Part shown: in pieces, positions 1 to 7,632 of the stretch
Numbering within the stretch: position 1 is the stretch's first letter
How the letters are laid out: each line of letters starts with the position of its first letter
Origin: Deltaproteobacteria bacterium
GTDB taxonomy: Bacteria; Desulfobacterota; Desulfomonilia; Desulfomonilales; Desulfomonilaceae
Direction of reading: 5' to 3'
DNA length: 33,829 nucleotides
Assembly: GCA_023474025.1 (NCBI GenBank)
Contig: JAMCYH010000301.1
Coordinates: forward strand, 1-33,829
Program-made: the position numbers and the translations under genes
The notes under the pieces: model-generated
What the model saw: the letters and a program-made list of their open reading frames with translations, nothing else
Database searches by the model: none
What the model was told of the DNA's origin: nothing

Positions 1-1
1 T

Positions 2-82
2 ATGGACAGCCAGATAAAGGACTGGAAAATGGCGCTGAACCAGTTCAGCATCATGTTTGAAGACAGGTTACCAAACTTTTGA
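2..82 (+). CDS. Short ORF or 3' end of a gene entering from the left
   Basis: An open frame runs from the window edge to a TGA at 80-82 and encodes 26 residues ending FEDRLPNF if read from the ATG at position 2. It may be the C-terminus of a longer gene cut by the window edge. No family is recognised. It lies 15 bases upstream of, and in the same frame as, the DUF2000 gene. Confidence 0.3.
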   Translation: MDSQIKDWKMALNQFSIMFEDRLPNF

Positions 83-97
83 AACCACGTACCCCAT

Positions 98-529
98 TTG
101 CACAAAATTCTTTACAGGTCCGGGGACGAAAAAGTTTATATTGTACTCTTTAATGATATGCCTCTGCAGCTATCTTTGAATACGACAGCTCTCTTGTCGA
201 TGGGCCTGGCCAAGTGTTTCCCCGATCTCGTAGGAGTTCCGGTTCACGATTCTGTTGGTAAGAAATATCCAAGTATAACACGAGTGCCTGTAATCATTAT
301 GAAGGCAAAAAGTGTAGGCAAGCTGAAAGCAGCGTTCAAGAGCATCCAAGAACTAGGCATGACGGTTGTTGCGTTTTTCGAGCATTCCAGAAGCCTGAAG
401 ACGTATGAGGATTACGAGGCGAGCATGAGGCAGACTCGTTTGGATGATCTCCAGCCTTCAGGCTTCGGCGTAATTGGATCGAGTCAAGCTCTCAAACCTC
501 AATTGAAGAAGTTCAGTCTCTGGAAGTGA
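98..529 (+). CDS. DUF2000 family protein
   Basis: A 143-residue soluble protein with no signal peptide or membrane segment. The run EKVYIVLFNDMPLQLSLNT, the following ALLSMGLAK, then LVGVPVHDS and SITRVPV match the layout of DUF2000, a small family with a peptidyl-tRNA-hydrolase-2-like fold and no firmly assigned reaction. The length fits the family. The start is uncertain: a TTG at 98 with no clear ribosome binding site, chosen because a stop lies just upstream in frame (80-82) and the next ATG, at 160, would cut into the conserved first strand. Family assignment is from recognition of the pattern. Confidence 0.6.
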   Translation: MHKILYRSGDEKVYIVLFNDMPLQLSLNTTALLSMGLAKCFPDLVGVPVHDSVGKKYPSITRVPVIIMKAKSVGKLKAAFKSIQELGMTVVAFFEHSRSLKTYEDYEASMRQTRLDDLQPSGFGVIGSSQALKPQLKKFSLWK

Positions 530-568
530 TGCTGCCATATATGCCGGTTCGTTTTCTAAACCACCTAA

Positions 569-793
569 AGGAGAAGATCCTTCGGTCATCTAAGAACGGC
601 TGAAGCGGGCACAGGGAAAGTATCGCCAAGTGGAACCCATGCCACTCCCCTTCCCCACATCAGGCGAGCTCACTGGCATTCATTCTGGAAAGGACCTCTA
701 AATCAGCCCGCGAAAAGATACCTTGTAGTTTACTGGTTACCGGCTATTCCGGTTGGAGTAAAGGAACTCGACGAACTCTTGCTGGCAAAATAA
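569..793 (+). pseudogene. C-terminal remnant of a HIRRAHWH-type accessory protein
   Basis: An open frame of 74 codons with no start codon begins straight after a TAA at 566-568. It contains SGTHATPLPHIRRAHWHSFW, then a WLPAIPVG segment near the end. The pattern [PH]-x-RRAHWH-x-x-W-x-GP followed by W-x-PPI is familiar as the C-terminal part of larger plasmid or mobile-element-associated proteins, some now labelled AcrVA2-like; I cannot confirm that label without a search. A short stretch in another frame just upstream (up to the TAA at 591) could be the preceding part, which would imply a frameshift as well as loss of the N-terminus. Confidence 0.45.
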
Positions 794-855
794 AACCCTA
801 ACCGCTTGAACGACCAGGGCTGAGTGAGTAACTGTCTCCCAGAAAATTACCCACG

Positions 856-882
856 AATAAAACCAACGGTGTTAACACCGTT
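856..882 (-). terminator. Probable terminator downstream of the dsrE-like selenoprotein gene
   Basis: Positions 865-882 are a perfect 18-base palindrome, AACGGTGTTAACACCGTT, able to form a 7-bp stem with a TTAA loop. Read on the minus strand it is followed by GGTTTTATT. It begins 40 bases after the TAA at 923-925, where termination is expected if the upstream TGA is read through. The T-tract is short, so an operator role cannot be excluded. Confidence 0.45.
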
Positions 883-922
883 TCCAAAGTATCAGTCCCG
901 ATATCAAAACTCAAGAAAACAC

Positions 923-1279
923 TTAGAAAGTAAAAACCTTCGAATCTACCGCCAAAGTGATTAGTGTCTTGGATGTGTCAAGCTTAGCATTCTCCAGGAG
1001 GTCCGTCTCGTCAACCTGACGAGATTTGGCACAGGGCACTCAAACGTAGAAAGGGACTTTGGCTTGCCTCAAGTGTTCCAAATAGGTGCTAGCGTCGTCT
1101 CCAGTAGTGGCCACAACGTTCTCCGCCATACCCTTCTTTGCCAGGAACACGGCGTCATCAGTGAGAAAAACCTTGACTTCATGTCCTTCCTGCTTGGCCA
1201 CGTGTGCTAATTGCAAACATCTGGTGGCCCTGGTAGGATCTTCTAAGCCTCGTGTGAGAACAAACAAAAAATCTGCCAT
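923..1279 (-). CDS. DsrE-like selenoprotein (in-frame TGA read as selenocysteine)
   Basis: The first 79 codons encode a DsrE-family fold (MADFLFVLTRGLEDPTRA..., ending KVPFYV). A TGA follows at 1040-1042. The same frame then stays open for 38 more codons (VPCAKSRQVDETDLLENAKL...) to a TAA at 923-925, giving 118 residues, the usual size of DsrE-like proteins. Relatives carry Cys-x-Pro-Cys-Ala-Lys at this point, so the TGA sits where the first cysteine of a CxxC pair is expected, giving Sec80-Val-Pro-Cys83. A perfect stem-loop lies just after the TGA. The start ATG at 1279 has AGGAGGT upstream. DsrE proteins act in sulfur relay or small-thiol redox chemistry; the exact partner is unknown. DsrE-like selenoproteins have, to my knowledge, been reported in deltaproteobacterial selenoproteome surveys. 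A plain TGA stop would leave a truncated protein lacking the redox motif. Confidence 0.8.
1006..1042 (-). promoter_or_regulatory. Bacterial SECIS element
   Basis: On the minus strand, the TGA (1042-1040) is followed by 15 bases and then TCTCGTCA-GGT-TGACGAGA (1024-1006), a perfect 8-bp stem with a GGU loop. The loop begins 23 bases after the UGA. Bacterial SECIS elements are known as stem-loops immediately 3' of the UGA, with the apical loop roughly 16-37 bases away and a G in the first two loop positions. All three conditions are met. It would bind SelB charged with Sec-tRNA; selA, selB, selC and selD are not in this window. Confidence 0.75.
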
Positions 1280-1373
1280 TAGTCGTACCTCCTCGAAAGA
1301 TTATAATTTGGAACACAAGTCCTACGGGAACAAAACTTTACTCATCATAACGGCCTAATTGTTGAAGCATTGT

Positions 1374-1401
1374 CATAAAATAACGGGCAAAACTTCCCGC
1401 C
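1374..1401 (-). terminator. Weak terminator candidate after the HU gene
   Basis: On the minus strand, CGGG and CCCG (1399-1396 and 1387-1384) can pair, with two possible flanking G-U pairs, and are followed by TTATTTTATG. It lies about 22 bases after the HU stop codon. The stem is short, so confidence is low. Confidence 0.3.
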
Positions 1402-1422
1402 AGAAACCTCACAAAACTAAAA

Positions 1423-1695
1423 TTACTTTATCGATTCTTTGAGGCTCTTTACGGCGCTAAACTTAGGCGCTTTGGTTTCCGGGATGTTGAGTTTTTCTTT
1501 GGTGTGTGGGTTTAAGCCGGACCGCGCTTTTCTAGTAATTATGGAGAATTTTCCAAAACCCGGGATGGAGATCTCCTCGCCGGCGGCCAACCCTTCTGCC
1601 ATGGTATCGAAAATCAAGTCTATGGCTTCAGTAGCCAGCTTCTTTGTTATCTTGCCCTTCTCAGCAAGCTTGTCCACAAATTCAGCCTTTGTCAT
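1423..1695 (-). CDS. HU-family histone-like DNA-binding protein
   Basis: A 90-residue protein starting MTKAEFVDKLAEKGKITKK. It carries the HU/IHF features in order: the N-terminal helical dimerisation region (residues 1-40), the GEEISIPGFGKFSIITR strand pair, and the DNA-binding arm beginning RKARSGLNPHTKE, ending KAPKFSAVKSLKESI. HU dimers bend and compact DNA in the nucleoid. The start at 1695 is preferred over an upstream in-frame start at 1734 because GGGAGG lies just upstream of it and family members begin here. It is encoded alone, downstream of a hypothetical gene on the same strand. Confidence 0.93.
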   Translation of the reverse strand: MTKAEFVDKLAEKGKITKKLATEAIDLIFDTMAEGLAAGEEISIPGFGKFSIITRKARSGLNPHTKEKLNIPETKAPKFSAVKSLKESIK

Positions 1696-1898
1696 GTCCG
1701 TTCCTCCCTCGAAATTGTAATAGTGTCCAACCAAAAATATGAATTGGGGCTATATAAGGCACTGGCGTATTGGGTGTCAAAAGGAATGAACGTAGATCAA
1801 GACACGATGACGATTGTACGGTATCTTGGACAACCTAGAATACGCCAATCATATGGACGTGGTGAGGGTCGACACGCCGCCACGTCCTCTGGCAAAAG

Positions 1899-2267
1899 TT
1901 ACGGACAGTCGATATTGAAATATGTCAGGCCCCTGATGGGAATCCCGGCCTTTTCATAGCGTCCGAAAGACCAGCAATCCCCGCGACGCATCATTAGATC
2001 CCACAGGATGAGACCATAAAACTGAGCGGCTGCGTTCACATCGCTTCTGCACGCGTAATAGATCGGCTCAAATGGTGTGCCGGTCCAATCACTGCCGGGA
2101 ATCCAACTGGATGTTAGCACTTCGGTTCCTTCGATGAGACTATCGAGGTAATTCACGATGGCCTCGTAGTCGGAGTCGGAAATCCTGCTGCGCCATATCC
2201 TATAGTCCGGTTGGTGTGGGATTTCCTGGATGAGAGCAGGGAGTCCTGATTCCAGTGAGTAGATCAT
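1899..2267 (-). CDS. Conserved-looking hypothetical protein
   Basis: A 122-residue protein with no signal peptide or membrane segment, acidic and aromatic-rich. It holds a segment VLTSSWIPGSDWTGTPFEPI around residues 50-69 and a C-terminal FGRYEKAGIPIRGLTYF. The start ATG at 2267 has a good AGGAGGT ribosome binding site, which favours a real gene. I do not recognise a family and assign no function. An opposite-strand open frame at 1723-1959 overlaps its 3' part and is treated as a shadow. Confidence 0.6.
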   Translation of the reverse strand: MIYSLESGLPALIQEIPHQPDYRIWRSRISDSDYEAIVNYLDSLIEGTEVLTSSWIPGSDWTGTPFEPIYYACRSDVNAAAQFYGLILWDLMMRRGDCWSFGRYEKAGIPIRGLTYFNIDCP

Positions 2268-2390
2268 CTGCGACCTCCTGAATGTTTCATCCTAAACGAT
2301 TGGGATTCGAAAAACCCTCCACCTTTTTGGGGCTGACGTAAAAAAATCACGGTCGTCGGAGCAATCGAAAACACAGTGTGTTGTGGATAG

Positions 2391-2702
2391 TCACGATTTT
2401 CCTGGGTGTTTCAATCCATTGCGACCAGTTCTGCGATCTCGATCTGCTTCTATTTCCAAAAGTATTTTCATGATTTGCCATTGATTCTTTTGGGCAGCAA
2501 GGCTTAGGGTCGTAAATGCCACCCCATTCCCTCGTGTTTAAATTGGCGCTCTTGTCCCGAGCAGTTTTGTAAATTCGGGGCCATCTCCTTCAGCGAGGGT
2601 CATGAGCAGTGAACCCGAATTTTCTAGATCATCTCTAACTGGGATTTCAGCAGATTGTGAAGCAAAATAATTGTAATTAGGCCCCGGAGTATAAAATATC
2701 AT
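2391..2702 (-). pseudogene. Ankyrin-repeat protein gene with one in-frame stop
   Basis: From an ATG at 2702 the frame encodes 54 residues (MIFYTPGPNYNYFASQ..., with LLMTLAEGDGPEFTKLL) to a TAA at 2538-2540. The same frame then continues for about 48 codons with TTLSLAAQKNQWQIMKILLE and ADRDRR to a TGA at 2391-2393. The pattern TxLxLAAQxxxxxIxKxLLExxAD is an ankyrin repeat, and the FTKLLGTRAPI just before the TAA looks like the end of the preceding repeat. A single nonsense codon therefore seems to split a roughly 100-residue ankyrin protein. The rest of the gap between 2268 and 2763 shows nothing further. Confidence 0.5.
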
Positions 2703-2763
2703 TGAATTGATTGTAGATGATGTAACCGGTCAACTGGGCCTATCCAAATTCAATCGCCTGACA

Positions 2764-3523
2764 TTAGTTCAAAGCCTTTTGTATCAACTCCCGAAATTCA
2801 GGTATGAGTTTGACGAGATGTGTTTGTAGCAGCCTATTCGCTGACTCCTTATCTCCTTGGTTGGAATTGAGATAGCATTTCAGTTGATTCAAGAAAAATA
2901 TTCTACACAAAAAGCACAAGACGTCAAAAACATCTGTGAGTTTTTTGTACCATAGGTCGAAACTTTTTTCTAAATAACGTGGAAAATTTTCGCGTCCCTC
3001 TTGAAACTTATAAACGTCTATTCCCTGTCCATGGACGTGTTCCGACAGAGAATCATAAACAGGTTTTAGTTTCTGGAATATTGTCTCTTCGTCAACCTTT
3101 ATTGACATGTCTGACCTTTTTGCTAATGATCTGGCGATCTTCCTTATATCCGCAGGGGAATCTCGTTTTCCATTTCGCCACTGTTTGTAGCGGGCTGTGG
3201 GTTGTTTATAATATTCTTTGCGGCTGTAAAAGACTCCGAGGATCGCTGTTTCAAAATATGGACGCAAGATTGTAAGAGCTTGACGATAAAAAACCTCCAT
3301 ACGCTAGATAAATGGTAGCTTTGATATCTGTTTCAGTTTCCAACCACAACTCTTTCACTGGATGGCCATCCTCAAACACACTCCAGAAGGCGAAATGTAT
3401 TAGAGAGTTAGCTTCAACCAGGTCGTAAATGTCCTTCGTTTCTTGCTGCTCGTGGATTTGGGTATCTTTCCGAGCATCGTCTGCGAAGAGCCAGTCAAAT
3501 CTAAAGCTAACATCCATCGCCAT
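2764..3523 (-). pseudogene. Hypothetical protein gene with a frameshift at an A6/T6 run
   Basis: The first frame starts at 3523 (MAMDVSFRFDWLFADD..., with AGGAGG-like CGGAGGA upstream) and ends out of frame near 3251. A second frame, 3300-2764, continues with EVFYRQALTILRPYFETAIL to a normal end. The two overlap at a run of six A (3288-3293; T6 on the coding strand). Removing one T joins them as ...YLAYGG-FYRQALTILR..., giving about 250 residues. The C-terminal part has SEHVHG in a helical context, reminiscent of HEPN-like or abortive-infection-type proteins, but this is weak and no function is assigned. The lesion may be a real mutation or a homopolymer sequencing error. Confidence 0.5.
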
Positions 3524-3669
3524 TATCCTCCGTTCATTTAATCGAAGGTTCTTAATACTATAGTTTCGCGAAATCCAAATATTTGAATCCGTGCTGATAG
3601 CGCGGCAGGTTTATTTTCTCGAACTCATTAATATCACTAGCCTCCGAAGAAATTCTTATAGAGAAATAA

Positions 3670-4877
3670 CTTCTTCGCGCCTATGGTGAGCATTACCGCG
3701 GAAAGTATCCAATGAGTCCTGAGCAGCGAAAGGCGACGCAAGACATTGAAACCTGTCGGACCCAGTCCCTGGGCGGCCATGTGGACATATGTGAGGACGG
3801 GTGTGGATACCAGCGTATCTCGTACAATTCCTGCCGGAACCGGCACTGCCCGAAATGCCAAGGCTTGCAGAGCATGCGCTGGGTCCAACAAAGACTTGAA
3901 AGAATCCTTCCCATACCCTACTTTCACATGGTCTTCACTGTTCCGCATGAACTGCACCCAATCATCCTCCAAAACCAGCAAACCCTCTACAAACTCCTGT
4001 TCCAGGCCGCTGCCAAATCTCTGCTCGAATTCGCACTAAAGTGGCGCCGCTCGCGAGCAGAAGTGGGATTCACAGCTAGACTCCATACCTGGAATCAGGA
4101 TATCCTCTTCCATCCTCATCTCCACCTCATCGTGACATGCGGCGGCCTGGACCAGACTCACACCAGATGGATTCATTCACGAGACAATTTCCTTGTCCCT
4201 GTGCGCCCCCTCTCCAAAATCTTCCGAGGCAAGCTGCTCGACTTTCTCAAAAGGCTTTTGCCAAAAACGTGCTCCGTTTCCAGGCAGATCTCCAACACTT
4301 TCAGAAATCGCATGCCTTTCAGCGTCTTATCAGGAAGCTCTACCGCAAGAAATAGGTGGTCTACTGTAAACGCCCTTTTGGAGGCCCTGAGCGAGTCCTT
4401 AAATACCTAGGGCTCTATACGCACAAAGTTGCCATCTCCAACCATCGTCTAGTTGAAATCAATTCCGGTATGGTTACTTTCCTTGCCAGAGACAATCACA
4501 ATCCGGGCAAAAGACGATCCGTTTGTCTGCCTGCTGATAAGTTTATCAAAAGATTCCTGATCCACATCCTCCCCTCAGGCTTCGTCAAGATCCGACACTA
4601 CGGATTGATGGCTCATAAAAACACAAAGACTAGCCTAGAAAAAGCCAGAACGCTTATCGAAGAAACTCTAGAGAGACCGCCTGAAATGGTCTCATCATCA
4701 TGCCCTAAGGGACCATCCAAAGCACGGGCCACAACGTGGTTAGAAATGCTATTCAAGATCACCGGAATAGACCTGGCGACATGTCCGAACTGCGGGGGAA
4801 AACTCGTTCGACAGCCACTAACCGTCCTAGAAAACCTCCAAACTCCACCACGCCCTTACCTTCTGGACTCATCATGA
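3670..4877 (+). pseudogene. IS91-family (HUH, Y2) transposase, inactivated
   Basis: The frame from about 3670 (LRAYGEHYRGKYP, then the ATG at 3712) shows the N-terminal zinc-binding region with CRTQSLGGHVD and YNSCRNRHCPKCQ, then FHMVFTVPHEL and the HUH nuclease motif HPHLH at 4111-4125. The homologous reading shifts frame near the AAAA at about 4248-4253 (LDFLK to KAFAKNVLRFQ), then meets a TAG at 4353-4355 where the family has Trp before VVYCKRPFGGP. The last part has YLGLY (the paired tyrosines), THKVAISNHR, RHYGL and a C-terminal CPNCG. A TAA at 3667 also precedes the recognisable N-terminus. IS91-type enzymes move DNA by rolling-circle transposition; with a frameshift and a nonsense codon this copy cannot make a full protein. 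Confidence 0.85.
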
Positions 4878-5152
4878 TTCTTGCTTTAAGCCCATACTCA
4901 ACCACTCGTCCGAGGCGTCTCTCCAAACGCTCGCCGCTACTGGTGCACCATGATCCCGTGCTTCTCGCAATTCCTCAACCCTGCCTTCTCTTTCACAAGG
5001 GCACAGCGGCATTCCTTCCCCGGAATTTCTTTCCAATCACCTCGGAATTATCTCCATTTAAGCATTGACCTAGCCCTAAAAAAATATTTCCTAATATTCT
5101 TTTCCCATAACCTCAAGAAAACAGCCCAAACAACGCAGCTCAGTCCAACTGT

Positions 5153-5188
5153 GGTTTGTGAGAATGCGCTCAGCGACTCTCACAAACC
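5153..5188. other. Strong hairpin, possible IS91 origin end (oriIS) or regulatory palindrome
   Basis: GGTTTGTGAGA (5153-5163) and TCTCACAAACC (5178-5188) form a perfect 11-bp inverted repeat around a 14-base loop. There is no T-tract on either side, so it is a poor terminator. IS91-family elements carry a hairpin near the end downstream of the transposase gene, which fits the position about 275 bases after the transposase stop. It also lies upstream of the tetR promoter region, so a regulatory role is an alternative. Confidence 0.4.
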
Positions 5189-5217
5189 TAATAGTTACAT
5201 GGCGGCGAAGAAAATGC

Positions 5218-5266
5218 TTGACATACATTATCGATGGCGCTAATGGATGTATGAACGTTCATTCAT
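5218..5266 (+). promoter_or_regulatory. tetR promoter -35 element and TetR-type operator
   Basis: A perfect TTGACA lies at 5218-5223; the -10 is unclear (TAATGG at 5241 after 17 bases). Directly after it, ATGTATGAACGTTCATTCAT (5247-5266) is a 20-base palindrome with one mismatched pair around a perfect ATGAACGTTCAT core. Its position about 90 bases before the tetR start, overlapping the likely -10 to +1 region, fits autoregulation by a TetR-family repressor. Size and symmetry match operators of fatty-acid or acyl-CoA responsive members. Confidence 0.6.
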
Positions 5267-5356
5267 GTTAGTTGGTGATAATATATGAGGGAGTTTCTAA
5301 AAACAGTCGCGAAAATGAAGTTTATTCGGTTGTTAACCAAACGCAGGGATTGATCT

Positions 5357-6013
5357 GTGTCAAAACAAGACAGCACAAAAGAAGTTTCCAACTTTAGAAA
5401 GAAGACAATTTTAGCACTCGCTCGCCATCTTTTCTGGCAAAAAGGCTATAATTCGGTCAGTATGCGAGATCTGGCCTCTGCATGCGGGTGTCAGCCTGCA
5501 AATCTCTACAACTACTTTAAAACCAAAGAGTCCATCCTGTTCGAAGCGCTCAAAGAAGAGATGGAAAAAATAATCCAACCGATATCACATCTTGAAGAAG
5601 CGGAAGACGGTAACCCCGTTGACCAACTGCGTTTCATCATCTCAAGTCATCTCTCTGTCACCTTGAGCTATCGCCGATCAGCGAAGACATTGTTTGATGT
5701 GGCTCTGGGTAACCTGTTGCCGCCCAACCGAGAGGTCATAATCTCGATGCGAGACACTTACGACCGGATAATTCGCAACGTGATCCGAAGGGGACAGAAG
5801 AAAGGAATTTTTCTGCCATGCGATGCAAAGTTGGTCGGTTTTATGATCTCCTCCATGGTTACTCGGTCCAGGATTTGGTTTCAGCCCAAGGGGGGGGTGA
5901 CCGTAGATGAGCTAGCTGATTTCATCTTTCGATTTAGTTTGAGAGGTATCCAGACCACCGAAGGAGTGGCAAAGGGGCACATGGCCCACCCACGCGCAAT
6001 AGTTGAGACCTAG
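5357..6013 (+). CDS. TetR/AcrR-family transcriptional regulator
   Basis: A 218-residue regulator from a GTG start at 5357. Residues about 15-60 form the TetR helix-turn-helix: KTILALARHLFWQKGYNSVS, MRDLASACGCQPANLYNYF and KTKESILFEAL. The C-terminal ligand domain contains RIWFQPKGGVTVDELADFI and FRFSLRGI, a layout seen in TetR members that sense acyl-CoA or steroid-CoA intermediates (KstR2-like). The gene precedes the thiolase/dehydratase/Liv cluster by about 300 bases on the same strand, so it most likely controls that cluster and itself through the palindrome at 5247-5266. The inducer is unknown. Confidence 0.9.
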   Translation: MSKQDSTKEVSNFRKKTILALARHLFWQKGYNSVSMRDLASACGCQPANLYNYFKTKESILFEALKEEMEKIIQPISHLEEAEDGNPVDQLRFIISSHLSVTLSYRRSAKTLFDVALGNLLPPNREVIISMRDTYDRIIRNVIRRGQKKGIFLPCDAKLVGFMISSMVTRSRIWFQPKGGVTVDELADFIFRFSLRGIQTTEGVAKGHMAHPRAIVET

Positions 6014-6309
6014 TTTGCTACTATCTGATGGAGTGCTGTGCGCTAATCATGCACTGGAGGTAAGTAGTGCGGAATATAGTGAAGTTTTTTGATTTCCTAT
6101 GGTTTTAGGTCTTGCGTAAGTAGCTCTACAATGTGCCGATTCACGAGGCTAGACCTGAGCTGAAAACCGATCAAACTCTAGTTCATGCACACCATGACCG
6201 GTACCATGTCAATGGGTAGCATCAGGCCCGAAACTAGGGTTAGAGTCTCTAACATCTCGCCGAAAATTGACCAGGAGGCGACAAGGCCCAAGAAGAAAGG
6301 TTATCTGTA

Positions 6310-7488
6310 ATGGACGTTGTTATAGTAGGAGCGTGCCGCACTGCTATCGGTAAGCACGGCGGAGCCTTGAAAACAGTTGATGCAGTGAGTTTGACTATTC
6401 CTGTCATTCAGGAGTTGATTAAGCGGTCAGGGCTAGACCCGGACTTGATCGAGGACGTGATTTGGGGCTGCAACTATCAGAAAACTTACAAAGAAAACAA
6501 TCTGGCAAGGGTTGCGGCCGTCAAAGCTGGTCTTCCAGTGAGCGTCCCGGGAGTAACGGTCCATCGTAACTGCACTTCATCGATGTCAGCCATACAAATG
6601 GCCTACTATCAGATTAAGGCAGGTGAAGCAGAAGTGATTATGGCTGGTGGAACCGATAGCATGAGCAATGCTTCGTATGTGGTCAACCAGATGCGATGGG
6701 GATCACGGATGGGCCACGTCGATGTACGGGACTCCATGTGGGACTCGCTAACTGAGTTGGGCATAGGTCCGGGAATGGGTATTACCGCTGAAAATTTGGC
6801 AGCGAAGTACTCTATCACTCGGCAGGAACAGGACGAACTCGCCCTAATAAGTCACCGAAGGGCCATAAAGGCAATTGACGAGGGCAGATTCAAGGATGAA
6901 ATAGTGCCCGTTCCTGTCACCCAGAAGAACAACAATACGGTAACATTTGATAGCGACGAACATCCCCGAAGGGATACTACATTGGAGCGCCTAGCCAGAA
7001 TGAAGCCGGCCTTTAAACAAGGGGGTACCGTTACAGCAGGTAACTCTTCCGGGATCAACGACGGTGCTGCTGGGATTGTGATAATGACCAGAAGCAAGGC
7101 CGAAGAGCTGGGACTGGGGGTCATGGCCAGTATAGTCGCCACAGCCACCACAGGAGTGGAACCCGAAATAATGGGCATAGGTCCGGTTTCGGCCACGCAA
7201 AAGGCCCTGCTAAAGGGTGGTATGACCTTGAATCAAGTTGAACTTCTAGAAGTAAATGAGGCTTTTGCTGCTCAGTATCTAGCTTGCGAAAAGGCCTTGA
7301 AGTTGAATCGCAACATAACCAATGTGAACGGCAGTGGTATAGCGCTTGGGCACCCCGTTGGCTGCACCGGCGCGCGAATCACCACAACCTTAATTTATGA
7401 GATGCAAAAGCGTGATGCTAAAATTGGGCTAGCTACTTTATGCGCCGGCGGCGGAATGGGCTCCGCATTGGTTGTGGCGAGAGACTAA
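6310..7488 (+). CDS. Thiolase (acetyl-CoA C-acyltransferase)
   Basis: A 392-residue thiolase, the normal length. The nucleophilic cysteine is Cys88 in HRNCTSSMSAIQ; His348 lies in GIALGHPVGCTGAR and Cys378 in LCAGGGMGSALVV. The signature GGTDSMSN and the NEAFAAQ motif are also present. All three catalytic residues are in place, so it should cleave 3-ketoacyl-CoA with CoA to acetyl-CoA (or run the reverse condensation) in the cytoplasm. It opens the plus-strand catabolic cluster and is followed by 4-hydroxybutyryl-CoA dehydratase and 3-hydroxyacyl-CoA dehydrogenase, so acetoacetyl-CoA or a short 3-ketoacyl-CoA is the likely substrate. A weak GAAAGG precedes the ATG. Confidence 0.94.
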   Translation: MDVVIVGACRTAIGKHGGALKTVDAVSLTIPVIQELIKRSGLDPDLIEDVIWGCNYQKTYKENNLARVAAVKAGLPVSVPGVTVHRNCTSSMSAIQMAYYQIKAGEAEVIMAGGTDSMSNASYVVNQMRWGSRMGHVDVRDSMWDSLTELGIGPGMGITAENLAAKYSITRQEQDELALISHRRAIKAIDEGRFKDEIVPVPVTQKNNNTVTFDSDEHPRRDTTLERLARMKPAFKQGGTVTAGNSSGINDGAAGIVIMTRSKAEELGLGVMASIVATATTGVEPEIMGIGPVSATQKALLKGGMTLNQVELLEVNEAFAAQYLACEKALKLNRNITNVNGSGIALGHPVGCTGARITTTLIYEMQKRDAKIGLATLCAGGGMGSALVVARD

Positions 7489-7632
7489 GCAAGCCATTTA
7501 CCCAAATCCATCGGCAGGAGTTTTGGTTATAGCGATCGACTTTCTGTGCGATATGCCGAATGGATTGTTTTTTCAAGACCACCCGAGATGCCGGAGCGTA
7601 AATACTCTGGGCTAGGAAACAAGAGGCGCGAA

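Larger units (their letters stand above)
3670..5188 (+). mobile_element. IS91-like insertion sequence, ends approximate
   Basis: The element is defined by the dead transposase plus about 300 bases of downstream non-coding sequence ending near a strong hairpin (5153-5188). IS91 elements lack terminal inverted repeats and target duplications, so neither end can be fixed from one copy. The left limit given is only where transposase homology starts. Confidence 0.5.

Noticed and set aside
1300-1305. Perfect TATAAT upstream of the dsrE-like gene
   Set aside because: The transcript start it implies would fall at the ribosome binding site, and no matching -35 was found.
1723-1959. Plus-strand ORF of 78 codons
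   Set aside because: Overlaps the hypothetical gene 1899-2267 and the HU upstream region on the other strand, with no ribosome site and no family pattern.
2408-2425. GTGTTTCAATCCATTGCG looks like a CRISPR repeat end
   Set aside because: Only one copy is present, with no spacer-repeat periodicity and no cas genes.
4353-4355. In-frame TAG in the transposase as a pyrrolysine codon
   Set aside because: Some deltaproteobacteria use Pyl, but here TAG replaces a conserved Trp (TGG to TAG) and the same gene also has a frameshift and a truncated start, so decay is simpler.
4736-5068. Plus-strand ORF of 110 codons after the transposase
   Set aside because: Overlaps the transposase C-terminus in another frame; composition is proline/serine-rich as in a shadow frame.
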